Shown here one piece after another: positions 55,506-64,000 of a stretch of DNA of 64,000 nucleotides. Position 1 is the stretch's first letter. Each line of letters begins with the position of its first letter. The notes under the pieces are model-generated. The model made no database searches and had not been told where the DNA came from. It saw only the letters and a program-made list of their open reading frames with translations. The stretch is from positions 15,260,001 through 15,324,000 of the forward strand of contig NC_073340.2 in assembly GCF_027580225.2 (NCBI RefSeq). The letters run 5' to 3'. This DNA comes from Misgurnus anguillicaudatus (Eukaryota; Chordata; Actinopteri; Cypriniformes; Cobitidae). A program made the position numbers and the translations under genes.

Positions 55506-56448
55506 AATAACAAATGGGAATATCATTATAATACAAATGACCCAGAAGGAACGCCTGGTCGCTTGCTAAAGGGTAAAGTTGTTTGTTATGACATTAAATA
55601 TTTAAAAAATATGCAAGATTTATGTTTATGGGTAGTTGTGTATCTATTAAATCTCTTGCATACACATAAGTGGCACATAAAATCTAGCAATGTGGTTGTT
55701 TAACATGTGGGTGAAATATTTTACTGACAACTACCTTATATGTAAACAATTTCACAGGCGACAGCTACGGTCAGATGTGGGATATTCCCGCCTTTGTCAT
55801 TATCTGCAACACAGCATATATTTTCTCACATGCTAGTGTTTTTATATGTGTATAATCAGTGGTGATGTGCACTGTGGCACAGATGTGTTGTATAGCGGCG
55901 CAGAAGACTTCCCTTGTAGTGAAAATGGGTTTGCAATTTATTTTCCTTCATCGCTACGTTATACAGTGTCGAGAGCAACTCAAGTGTTGAGGAGTAACAA
56001 AAAGACTTACAAGCGTGCCAGAATCAAAATGAGAAATTGTAAGTGAATAGTAAAACTAGTTTGTCTTCACATTCAGTTCAAGCTGATGATTTCTGTGATG
56101 TAGACAACCGTTATTTGCTTTTTCCAGCTTGACAGTTTCAATAGCCATTCTCGGAAAACCTGGAGACAGAGAAGTTAAACGAGTAATAACAAAATCTTTC
56201 ATATTGCTCCTGCAAGCAAAACCCCTTTACTTTGGGATTTTATTCATTTTTATTACAGTGGGTTTTAGCAAGAAACATAAAATATACAGAAAATAACATA
56301 ATAATATTGAAAATTTCTCAGGGAGAATGTAACTTTATTATTAAGAAAAACAAATGAAACTAAACGAATATGATGCCGTTTAATATATTAAACCGCATCA
56401 TATTCTTTTAGTTTTCACTTGTTTTTCTCATTATGCTGTATATATTCA
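55506..56448. other. Unassigned stretch
   Basis: A dyad AAACTAAACGAATATGATGC... / inverse around 56353-56418 (palindrome over about 30 bp per side) is the only structure seen. The open frame 55846-56046 has no motif. Confidence 0.4.
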
Positions 56449-56640
56449 CAGTCAGCCATAACATTATGACCACCTGCTTAATATTGTGTAGGTCCCCATT
56501 TTGCCACCAAAACAGCCCTGACCCGTCAAGGCATGGACTCCATCAGACCTTTCTATCACAACCAGCATTCACTTTTTCATCAATTTGAGCTACAGTAGCT
56601 TATCTGTTCGATCGGACCACACGGGCCAGCCTTCGCTCCC
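56449..56640 (-). pseudogene. Internally deleted Tc1-like transposon
   Basis: The minus strand keeps a helix-turn-helix piece (ERRLARVVRSNR-stop-ATVAQIDEKVNAG) and then jumps at CRKV/LMES to the transposase C-terminus (SMP-stop-RVRAVLVAKWGPTQY-stop). The terminal repeat is CAGTCAGCCATAACATTATG. The whole DDE catalytic region is deleted, and the N-terminal end is cut at 56640 where Gypsy sequence starts. It belongs to a Tc1 family I know well from fish. Confidence 0.85.
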
Positions 56641-56668
56641 CAGCCTTCGCCAGCCGCTCCGGTTTTTC

Positions 56669-56770
56669 CGGCTTCGTCACGGCTTCCTGCCCTGCCGGTT
56701 TCACCCCGGCTCTCTGCACTGCCGGCTTCATTCTGGCTCCCTGCCCTGCCGGCTTCGCCCCGGCTCCGCC
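56669..56770 (+). repeat. 27-bp tandem repeat, 3.8 units
   Basis: Units start at 56669, 56696, 56723 and 56750 (CGGCTTCRYYCCGGCTCCCT, then GCCCTGC). Each encodes nine residues in any frame, Pro/Ala/Gly-rich in one. Predicted proteins on both strands here are products of this repeat. Confidence 0.95.
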
Positions 56771-56879
56771 GCGGTCTCCAAGCCCTCCATCCTTCCCCCA
56801 GACTCACCCTCCCGGACTTTTGTTTTCATTCACGTTTGAGTGATTGTGTCTGGAAGCCACTCTTTGACGGGGGGGGTAC

Positions 56880-57194
56880 TGTCACGGTTAGTCCGTGTCA
56901 TGTTTTGTTTCTGTTCCGATGGACATCACCTGGACATTCATTGAATAATTACCTGATTCATCCCACCTGTTTGTTATCTAGTCTGTGTGTATTTATACCT
57001 CTGTTTGTGCAATACTCACTGCCGGATCATTGTCGTTACTACCACGTCTGTACCTGTTCCTTGTTTGACGTTCCTGTGTTCCTTACCTGCCTGTTATTAT
57101 ACTTCTCGTGTTTTGTTTCATGTTTTATCATTAAATGTTACCATGTCTCGTGAACTCCGCAATTATGTCCTGCTTCCTGTTACCAGTCATGACA
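56880..57194 (+). mobile_element. LTR of Gypsy-type element
   Basis: Starts TGTCACGG directly after a G-rich polypurine tract and TAC, and ends CATGACA, so the termini are TGTCA/TGACA. 315 bp, with a TATTTATA box near 56990 and ATTAAA-like polyadenylation signal near 57131. Only one LTR is present in this stretch. Confidence 0.75.
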
Positions 57195-57202
57195 CCCCAC
57201 CC

Positions 57203-57355
57203 CTGGGGTCTCATTTATAAAGCGTGCTTACACACAAAACGGGACTGGAAATGTGCGTACGCCAGTTCCCACGCAAAGGTTGTGATCTATAACTGCTGTA
57301 CGCAAGTTTCCAGACCTGTTTTGTGTGTATGCAAGCTTTATAAATGAGACCCCTG
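57203..57355. mobile_element. GGGGTCTCATTTATAAAGC MITE
   Basis: Inverted ends CTGGGGTCTCATTTATAAAG / its inverse (one mismatch), continuing ACACAAAAC. It lies eight bases from the LTR. Target duplication not found. Confidence 0.85.
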
Positions 57356-59010
57356 GTCACTTCTCTGGTCAAATGGCTAGCTATAGATAGACTTTGTAAC
57401 ACGGTTATGGAGGTTAAGGATAGCTGTTCAATATTATGCCCGCAACAATGACGGAGAACTCACAAACGCGTCACTCAAAAACCGGTTTATTTCTCTGTAC
57501 ACAGGTAAAACCTTCGTAAGACATGTTACTAAACAAAACACTAATTTGGCATGAGCAAAAATAAAAGTAAAAATGGAACAACGGTAGTAGCATCAAACTT
57601 CCACATACATGTGTTATAAACTGAAGCGTTCACCCTTAGGTCAAACACGAGCAAAGGGAGAGAGACGGCATCAAGATTGACAGATTGAAAATCTATTCAT
57701 TTTTTCCAATTAATATAACTGTGCTTGTCATTGTAGGACTCTTCTGGTTTTAGGAAGTTTTATTACATACTGCTGACGCTCTGTGTCGTTCTATGACATG
57801 GGATGAAGAAGTCTCTCGTTCTCCTTGCTTGTGCATTCAGGACATATACTGCATGGTGTTGTAGTGCTGTATGTTGCAGTGCAGAGTAAGCATCCTTTTT
57901 TTAAAGCTTCTGGTAATATGACAGAAAAGATAAAAGAAAAGATCTATCAGGCAAAGCTGATTTTAATTCCAATCTCGTGTTTATGGTTAAAAACATGTCA
58001 AAATGATAGGACTGAAGAGATTTTCTACCCGTTACGGTAGGGCTACCATAGACCAGATCAGACAGATGTATACAAAAGGCAAGTATTTATTGTATTGTAA
58101 ATGGTAGAATGAATAATGATGATGATATGCCGAATGAATAATGATGAATAAGCAGATGAGATCATGTAGAACTCCACACATACACTTCTTGACAGTCACA
58201 GAATAAACAAGACTATTCACTTTCCTGTCAGGAACACAGACGACAACGATGAGGACAACATGTCACAAACTTTGTATTCTGAAGTGAAGTTGAGCCAAGT
58301 AAGTAGAAACAATAAACACAGAAGAGTGGTTTGAACGAGACCAAGTGAGTGAGTGGTGCTTTAATAGTGTGAGCTGGTTAATGAGGAACAGGTGTCTGTC
58401 ATTAGAATGCTGGTAATTGTGATCGTTGCGGGAGAGTGCGTGACAACCTGGTGATTCTGTAACACTTCCACCACAAAGCTAGAAATACTTTTGCTTAAAT
58501 ATTCAATCTGCAGGAGGCTCACAACTAACAATCCAATCAAAATTACCACAGGGCACATCCAATGTTTATTTGAACTACGTTTAAATGACAGACAATTGCC
58601 TAATACTTAATCATTTTGCCATTAAAGCTTTTTGTGATCAAAATGTTATTCATTCTATAATCTCCATATAAAAACTCTTAAACTTCCTATATGCATGTTT
58701 ATAAATCCACAACAATAGTGTGTCTGTACTCATAATTGACATAATTATATCTAAAAGAAATTGGCATTCATAATTAACAAGTAGGCTGCTGCCAGCTTTT
58801 TTAAATGTCCGCTTTGTATAAAAACGAGGGCAGCTGGCCGCACTTAAAACACTGAAAGTGTTAAGAGGTTTGGCTGCGATTGTTGATAACCAGATTTCTG
58901 ACCCAATAGAAAAGTAATTATTTATTCAGAAGTTCAGGCTGGTTGTTTTAGTACACACAGGCAGATACTGTAAGTCTTATGACCATATAGACGGTTTCAT
59001 CGGACACACA
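57356..59010. other. Unassigned stretch
   Basis: 58230-58460 has features of a retroelement leader (GTGAGTGAGTGGTGC, CAGGTGTCTGTCATTAGAAT) but no firm match. ATGATGAATA repeats lie at 58108-58155. No gene. Confidence 0.35.
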
Positions 59011-59200
59011 TGGGTGATTCTCATGAAATCCAGACTTAGAAAGTGTCCAGCATCAGATTTTTTACACTATATTTTTTTGCACATATAAGATTAAGGTCTG
59101 AACTTACTATAATCATTATTTTTAGAGGATTTAAAACAATTTCCTATAGAATTATTTAAATTTTTTATTTTATCATTATAAGAAATTACCGCAAAATGAT
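59011..59200 (+). repeat. DNA-element fragment, same family as 1-200
   Basis: GGGTGATTCTCATGAAATCC, GTCCAGCATCAGATTT and AAGGTCTGAACTTACTATAA match the reverse complement of 1-200. Confidence 0.7.
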
Positions 59201-59299
59201 ATTACATTAAATCATTTACAAACTCATGTTTCGGTAATGAGAACTAAAAAGTTGTCTAGGTACTATGACAAACAAAATTTTAACTTTTATCTGGAGAGA

Positions 59300-60535
59300 A
59301 AAAATAAGAACTGCTTACCTGGTAGCCATCTTGGGTGTCACAGTTCATTGTTTTACCTGTATCATTCTCTTAGAATGGCCAAGATTTTATTTGAAAACTA
59401 TTCTGAAAAAGATTTTGAAAAATCAAAATATTGAGAAAATCGCCTTTAAAGTTGTCCAACTGAAGTCATTAGCTACAGCATCCACTTACAAAAATAAAAT
59501 TTTGATATATATACAATAGGAATATTACTAAATATTTTAATCTTATCTAAATATCTTTACATAATATCTTAATAATTTTTGGCATAAAAACTGACACATT
59601 TGACCCATACAATGTATTTTTGGCTATAGAGACAGAGCGCAGCGGATCATAACCTGAAAACCACGCCCACCGGGGGGGGGACCAATCCAACCGTCTCCAT
59701 TGACTTTGTATTGCGAGAGGACGCCTCCTTGTCATTTCTGGCTTATAACAAAAAACTGAATAATACCTAACAGCTGCTGTGTGACAATATGTACAGCTAA
59801 CAAGCCAAAGAACCCAGAAATACGTTTTTATAAGCTGTCGAGCCGTAAAACCCAGCCTTTAAGGAGAATAAAGTGGATCGCCGACTACGTTTCCCCCTAT
59901 TGGACGCAGTTTTACTAATAGGAGTGCTATGAAAAGTTGCCTGTTTACATTTCTGTCTTTAAACGCTCGTTTTTTGAAGTCGAAAGCTTATAAAAACGTA
60001 TTTGTTTTTTTTTTTGGATTGTTAGATGTACACCTTGTCACACAGCAGCTTTTAGGTATTATTCTGTTTTTAAGTTTAATCTGTAAATAAGTTTTTATAA
60101 GCTGTAGACCCCAAAAATCGAGCGTTTAAAGACACAAAAATGGATACAGGCAACTTTTCATAGTAATACTATTAGTAAAACTGTGTCCACTAGGGGGAAA
60201 TGTAGTCGGCGATCCACTTTATTCTCCTTAAAGACTGGGTTTTACGGCTCGACAGCTTATAAAAACTTATTTCTGGGTTCTTTGGCTTGTTAGCTGTACA
60301 TATTGTCACACAGCAGCTTTTAGGCATTATTAATTTTTTTGTTATAAGCCAGAAATGACAAAGAGGAGTGCTTCTCGCAATACAAAGTCAATGGAGACGG
60401 TTGGATCGCTTTCCCCCCCCGGTGGGCGTGGTTTTCAAATTTGCATAACTGCGCTCTGTCTCTATTGCTACAAATATACTTTTGGGACTTATAACTGGTT
60501 TTGTATCCAGTGCCACATCTATATTGCATACCCTC
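59300..60535. mobile_element. Second copy of the 3695-6104 host family, interrupted
   Basis: Left piece 59300-59627 shares AATATTGAGAAAATCGCCTT, AAAGTTGTCCAACTGAAGTC, CTTAATAATTTTTGGCATAA and ACAATGTATTTTTGGCTAT. The right piece from 60464 continues TTGCTACAAATATAC and ACTGGTTTTGTATCCAGTGC. Together they equal the uninterrupted order seen at 5982-6104. The foldback element 59628-60463 separates them. Confidence 0.75.
59628..60463. mobile_element. 836-bp foldback element
   Basis: Ends AGAGACAGAGCGCAG / CTGCGCTCTGTCTCT. Arms of about 370 bp are inverse copies: ACCACGCCCACCGGGGGG, GACAATATGTACAGCTAACA, GGATCGCCGACTACGTTTCC, GAAAAGTTGCCTGT. The spacer near 60020-60095 repeats an arm segment (CACACAGCAGCTTTTAGGTA) in direct orientation. 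It lies within GGCTAT-TGCTAC of the host, with a 2-3 bp duplication (AT or TAT). No ORF. Confidence 0.93.
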
Positions 60536-61314
60536 TGTAAACTCTTGCATTACCAAGGCAACGACTGACCCATTTGTATTACACTCCAAAAGACGCTATT
60601 ATCAGATTTGACAAAGATCCGAGATGGGCTCCACAAACAATAAATTGCTTTTACAAGGACCATTTGACTGCAGCGAAAATGGAAACTGTATCCAGAACCA
60701 CCACAGCAGTCAATCCAGGACCATCATTCATATTTAATTTTAATCTATATTCATTTTTGTCTCAACCATTGAGACATCATCTACTCGCTTCACTTTAATG
60801 ACTCAACCCTCCTGCTTTTTAGTACGTGGGCAGCCGGGCATACTTAAAACAATGACATGTTTTTATTTTATGGGCACTGACCAAACCAGAAAGATTCATA
60901 ACGTAATTGAGATGTTGACAATCACTGTCATAGCAGAGGATGGATCATCTTTGGATATAAAAAATTAACAAGTCACATTGTGACATGTAAGCCAGCAATG
61001 CTTTCTGCAAGGGAGCTGAGATATATCCAGTATTCATGGCACTGATGAATTTTGTATGCATATGCAAATGCTGGTCTCGTTGGGTTTGGTCATTCTTATT
61101 TGAGCGGTAAAACACAGGGCAAATATAAGAATGTTTACTTTTTTCACTTAATCTACAGTATGCTTATTCTTATATCATTTTTTATCTACTATGTACCATA
61201 CAGCTGAGATACGGTCATGCTACTGAACTGAATCATTACAGTGTATGAAACATGATGTAGACTCTCTTTCTATCTCTCTCTCTTCACACAACATTAAAAC
61301 CTTTCAGGGTCGAT
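60536..61314. other. Unassigned stretch
   Basis: An open frame 60574-60798 has no motif. AT-rich elsewhere. Confidence 0.4.
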
Positions 61315-61500
61315 CCTAAAACAGCTCCTTGTTCACAGACCATCTGGATCGCTGCAATTTGCCTACAGACAGGAAAGCATAGCTGTGGATGATGCTTGGA
61401 TCTACTTGCCCAGCACCTACACCCACCTGGACAAGATTGACACCATTTTCAGCATTACTGTATGTTCTTTAACACCAACCCTTCATGAGCAGATCAATGC
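61315..61500 (+). pseudogene. LINE reverse transcriptase fragment
   Basis: After TTAAAACCTTTCAG one frame reads SGSLQFAYRQESIAVDDAWI and then YTHLDKIDTIFSIT. It resembles the LINE segment DPLQFAYR-x-NRSxDDA ... HLD-x-x-x-TY, with loss of several key residues. Only about 60 codons remain and no catalytic aspartates are visible, so the assignment is moderate. Confidence 0.45.
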
Positions 61501-62002
61501 AGGTAGATGAGCTGAATGTTTTCTGGATCAGAAGAAACCAATATGACAGCACAGTAAAATATCTGAGAAGTGAATTCAATAAACAGTTGCTTTGCTTTAA
61601 CATATGATATTCAAAACCCTGCGTGCTACTCACGGTCCACACGGACAAGCTTCACTGAAGACCATCTTCACCCAGCGTTTTTAAATTGCCATCATTGTTT
61701 GTTCAAACACGTCTCATCTCTATGCAAATGAGGCTCACTATAGAATGCACAGGATTAATAATTAACATGGCATATGGCATTATTACCACTCGTGGTCAGG
61801 AAAACTAATGTTTATTTAAAGGGGAAGCTGTGCACATTGTCTAGTGATTATGGATCATTTTGTGCAGTCATGTAACGATTCGAGAAGAGACATTAGGTTG
61901 AAATGCTTTTGAAGATTATGTATATCATTATGTCAAAACCAGATTTTTTTGCAAAAAAGGTTTAGCGCATTCAAATATTTACAGATATAGCTTATGAAAT
62001 TG
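61501..62002. other. Unassigned stretch
   Basis: No gene or recognised repeat. Confidence 0.45.
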
Positions 62003-62646
62003 TTAAAGCCACAATTTGTAAGATTTTTAAATTAAAATGTTTAAAAACCACTTGCACAGTGTGATATATTTCATGGAGTTGTGTACTTTTTTGTAAATTC
62101 AGAGAAATATCTATTTTACAGAAATGCTTAAAGATGGAATACGTAGAATTTGCCACTAGATTGCGCCAAAACGGCAATAACAACAAATGACCTAGATTAA
62201 TGATGATCTGAAGCAGCATGGAATTATGGGATTTGTAGTCTTTAACTCAACAACTGATGGCCATTAATCAGAAGCGATTCACACGAACGAGAAATCACGT
62301 TGATGGAGTGGTGAAATCTACAGGTAGATGGAACACCTGCTAGGCATTGCTGCCGGTCGCACCACCTCCGGTGCCCATGGGACAGCTGCAGGGTTATCAG
62401 CCAGGAACCACCACTTATCAACGTTTCGCCCCTTTAATCCTGGAACGTCTCCTGGTGGCGGAGCAATGGCAGGGATGTCTCCCTGTCACCCCCTGCAACT
62501 GACTGGTATCACCCTCTGCGGCTGTTATCGGGATTAGTTGTTCCCCCAGCTCTTGTCATTCCTTCTCAGCCAGAGCCAAAAGCTCCCCTTCTCTGCCTCC
62601 TCTGCTAACTCTTTGGTTGTCTTCTTTAGGTTCCCTCCTACGTCCC

Positions 62647-63321
62647 TCAGAAGGCGTGTGGTTGACAGCCCCACGTAGCCTCGGCATCAACCTCCACTGG
62701 ATAGATGGAGGTCTTCCAGCCACCCTCCCGGCACTCAGCAGTCAACTCTGAGTACTTGGCCTTCTTACGCTCATAGGTGGCCTCCATACCCTCCTCTGCT
62801 GGTACTGTGAGCTCAATGATGAGCTCAGCTTTTGCCTTGGTAGACCACACCACTATGTCGGGGCGGAGAGATGTAGCAGTAATCTCGACCAGGAAATGGA
62901 GCTGCCTGTCGAGAACCACTCTCATATTCCACTCCTGGTCAGGGGAAAATGGCCTAACTATTTCTTTTGGCCTAAGGTTCCTTCTATCCCCATCTTCCGT
63001 GACGAAAGTGATGTGGTTGTGGTTCTCTGCTGGTGGTACCCCTTTGCTGCCCTGTCGCCGCCCCTCTATCACCTTGGCTAGCTTTCTCAGGACCTGGTCG
63101 TGGCGCCATCTATAGCGTCCCTGGGAGAGTCTTACAGCCTGACAAGATGTGTTGGAGGCTTGCGTTAGGGGTATTGCAGAGTGTACAGCCTTCCTCACTC
63201 TTGAACCACTGGTGGAGGTTCCGAGGACAGGGAAGCGTGTCGTAGGTTGCGCGGATGAGAAAACTGAGCCTCGTCTGTGGGATTTTCCACAGGTCTGCCC
63301 AGGTGATGCTTCGGTTGACAA
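62647..63321 (-). pseudogene. LINE restriction-like endonuclease domain
   Basis: From about residue 70 the frame matches the endonuclease of R2-group LINEs: YRWRHDQVLRKLA, a variable stretch, PDQEWNMRVVLDRQ, then the PD-(D/E)xK-like core RPDIVVWSTKAKAELIIELT followed by VPAEE, YERKKAKYSEL, CREGGW and PVEVDAEATW to the end. In the native enzyme this domain nicks the target so that reverse transcription can prime. The first 70 residues are read out of frame: the true upstream sequence, with the CCHC finger, is in another frame, and the shift lies between 63110 and 63134. The terminal GCRGF-like motif is altered. Confidence 0.85.
63134..63187 (-). pseudogene. LINE CCHC zinc knuckle
   Basis: The minus-strand frame reads CTLCNTPNASLQHILSGC: C-x2-C-x7-H-x4-C, the knuckle found just before the endonuclease in R2-group LINEs. 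WADLWKIPQTRLSFLIRATY lies upstream in the same frame. It is out of frame with the endonuclease in this copy. Confidence 0.8.
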
Positions 63322-63474
63322 CTCCCTCCCAGGTTGTCCACCTTCCCTGTTAGCCCTGCGACATGGCCTTGATCTTGTAGCGCTGCTCCTCCATTTTTTT
63401 CACCTCCGCCACCACCATCTCCTTCATCTCTTTGCGGTTGGCCTTGGACCAGAACCGTGGCGCTTCTCCCCACC

Positions 63475-63714
63475 CTAACCCTGCTCTTCCGATCTGGACT
63501 CTGCCAACAATCTCTTTTCAGATTGGACGTTCCACTTTCGGCCTGTCCGAACCTTCACGTTTGCGTTTCTTCCAGCCTGGTCAGTGGACTCTCTCAACTC
63601 GAGAACCAGCCTGGTCTTCTCCTGTTTGTAGCCCAGACTGATTGATTGTAATGGCAGCTCCAGGATGTTCCTTCCGAAGAGATGTGTTTCTGAGAGGTAC
63701 CGTGGAAGTCCCAA
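63475..63714 (-). pseudogene. LINE reverse-transcriptase thumb/linker piece
   Basis: Reads LGLPRYLSETHLFGRNILEL, SISLGYKQEKTRLVLELRES and VRTGRKWNVQSEKRLLAE, the region after the reverse transcriptase palm in this LINE group (GLPR, a KxRL-x-x-L block, TGRKW). The insertion's 5' truncation point is at 63723, nine bases beyond. Confidence 0.7.
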
Positions 63715-64000
63715 CCACTTTCGGAGAAATCACGTTGATGGATAAGGTAATCAAGTCTTATAAATGTTGTGTTTGATTAAGTAAGGTTATATTTGATGTT
63801 CAAAACGAAATTGTTAGTCATAGATGTTACAGTATGAGTCCAAATTTGATGGTGTGTTAACCCAGCACAGAATTAAGTGTTCAATCTTACAAAATGATTT
63901 TTCAGAATGTATTGACAGTACAAATCTTATTGTGAGGTTATGATGTAAAATTATGATAGACTGATAGAGCAAACTCTATTAGTAAGTGTCTTATTGCTGT

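Larger units (their letters stand above)
56641..57194 (+). mobile_element. Gypsy-type LTR retrotransposon 3' end
   Basis: A C-terminal coding tail with a 27-bp repeat, a polypurine tract (GACGGGGGGGG near 56867-56876) and a 3' LTR. No internal domains remain, so the element is 5'-truncated at the junction with the Tc1 fragment. Confidence 0.75.
62308..63723 (-). mobile_element. 5'-truncated R2/NeSL-type LINE
   Basis: Flanked by an exact 19-bp duplication GAGAAATCACGTTGATGGA (62289-62307, 63724-63742). The minus strand codes, in order, for the end of the reverse transcriptase/thumb region (63475-63714), a linker, a CCHC finger (63134-63187) and a restriction-like endonuclease (62647-63110), then about 340 bp of 3' UTR with no poly(A) tail. 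Absence of poly(A) and the endonuclease type fit the R2/NeSL/Rex6-type lineages. Confidence 0.88.
62007..64000. mobile_element. TTAA element copy B, split by a LINE and by the window end
   Basis: TTAA at 62003-62006. The host pieces 62007-62307 and 63743-64000 match, inverted, the right part of copy A (5458 leftward to about 5070), e.g. TTCAAAACGAAATTGTTAGT and CAGCACAGAATTA. The body is opened at 62308-63723 by a LINE. The far end lies outside the window. Confidence 0.85.

Noticed and set aside
56580..56807. Gly/Arg/Glu-rich 75-codon minus-strand frame
   Set aside because: Produced by a 27-bp tandem repeat whose length is a multiple of three; part of a Gypsy element tail.
62777..63245. Plus-strand open frames opposite the LINE
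   Set aside because: Antisense shadows of the minus-strand endonuclease coding sequence.

Overview
This is nuclear DNA of a ray-finned fish, most likely a cyprinid. It is AT-rich and has no operons, long ORFs, rRNA or convincing tRNA genes. It is packed with repeats I know from zebrafish-like genomes: many TTAA-flanked (Kolobok/piggyBac-like) elements, hAT transposons and MITEs with 8-bp target duplications, Tc1/mariner-like elements, L2-like LINE tails, tRNA-derived SINEs and Gypsy fragments. Family assignments rest on terminal motifs and recalled similarity, since no search could be run.

Layout. 1-6.1 kb: repeats, including a four-element nest (host 3695-6104, TTAA elements 3996-5458 and 5463-5977, hAT MITE 4594-4729). 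7.3-9.6 kb: decayed L2-like LINE end interrupted by a hAT element with a BED finger. 10-19 kb: SINE pieces and several inverted-repeat MITEs. 19.6-22.5 kb: a hAT element with a decayed minus-strand transposase. 23.4-24.7 kb: a Gypsy pol fragment with integrase upstream of reverse transcriptase. 26-34.7 kb: MITEs, a hAT inserted exactly into the end of another hAT, and TTAA elements.

35.7-41.1 kb holds the only host-like gene, a SAMD3-like multi-exon gene or gene remnant. A CpG-rich promoter-like block lies upstream. The unit is bounded by inverted CACTGTAA termini, so the gene may travel on a CACTA-type transposon. 42-57 kb: more TTAA, hAT, Tc1 and Harbinger-like elements, a SINE, a CTCF-like motif and a Gypsy 3' end with its LTR. 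59-60.5 kb: an 836-bp foldback element inside a second copy of the 3695-6104 host family. 62-64 kb: a second copy of the 3996-5458 family, opened by an R2/NeSL-type LINE with a 19-bp target duplication. The uninterrupted target is visible at 5.3 kb.

Nothing here forms a pathway. Several elements date each other by nesting. The points of most interest are the possibly transposon-borne SAMD3-like gene, the nested insertions with empty-site evidence, and transposons carrying promoter- or insulator-type motifs (YY1-, NRF1- and CTCF-like).
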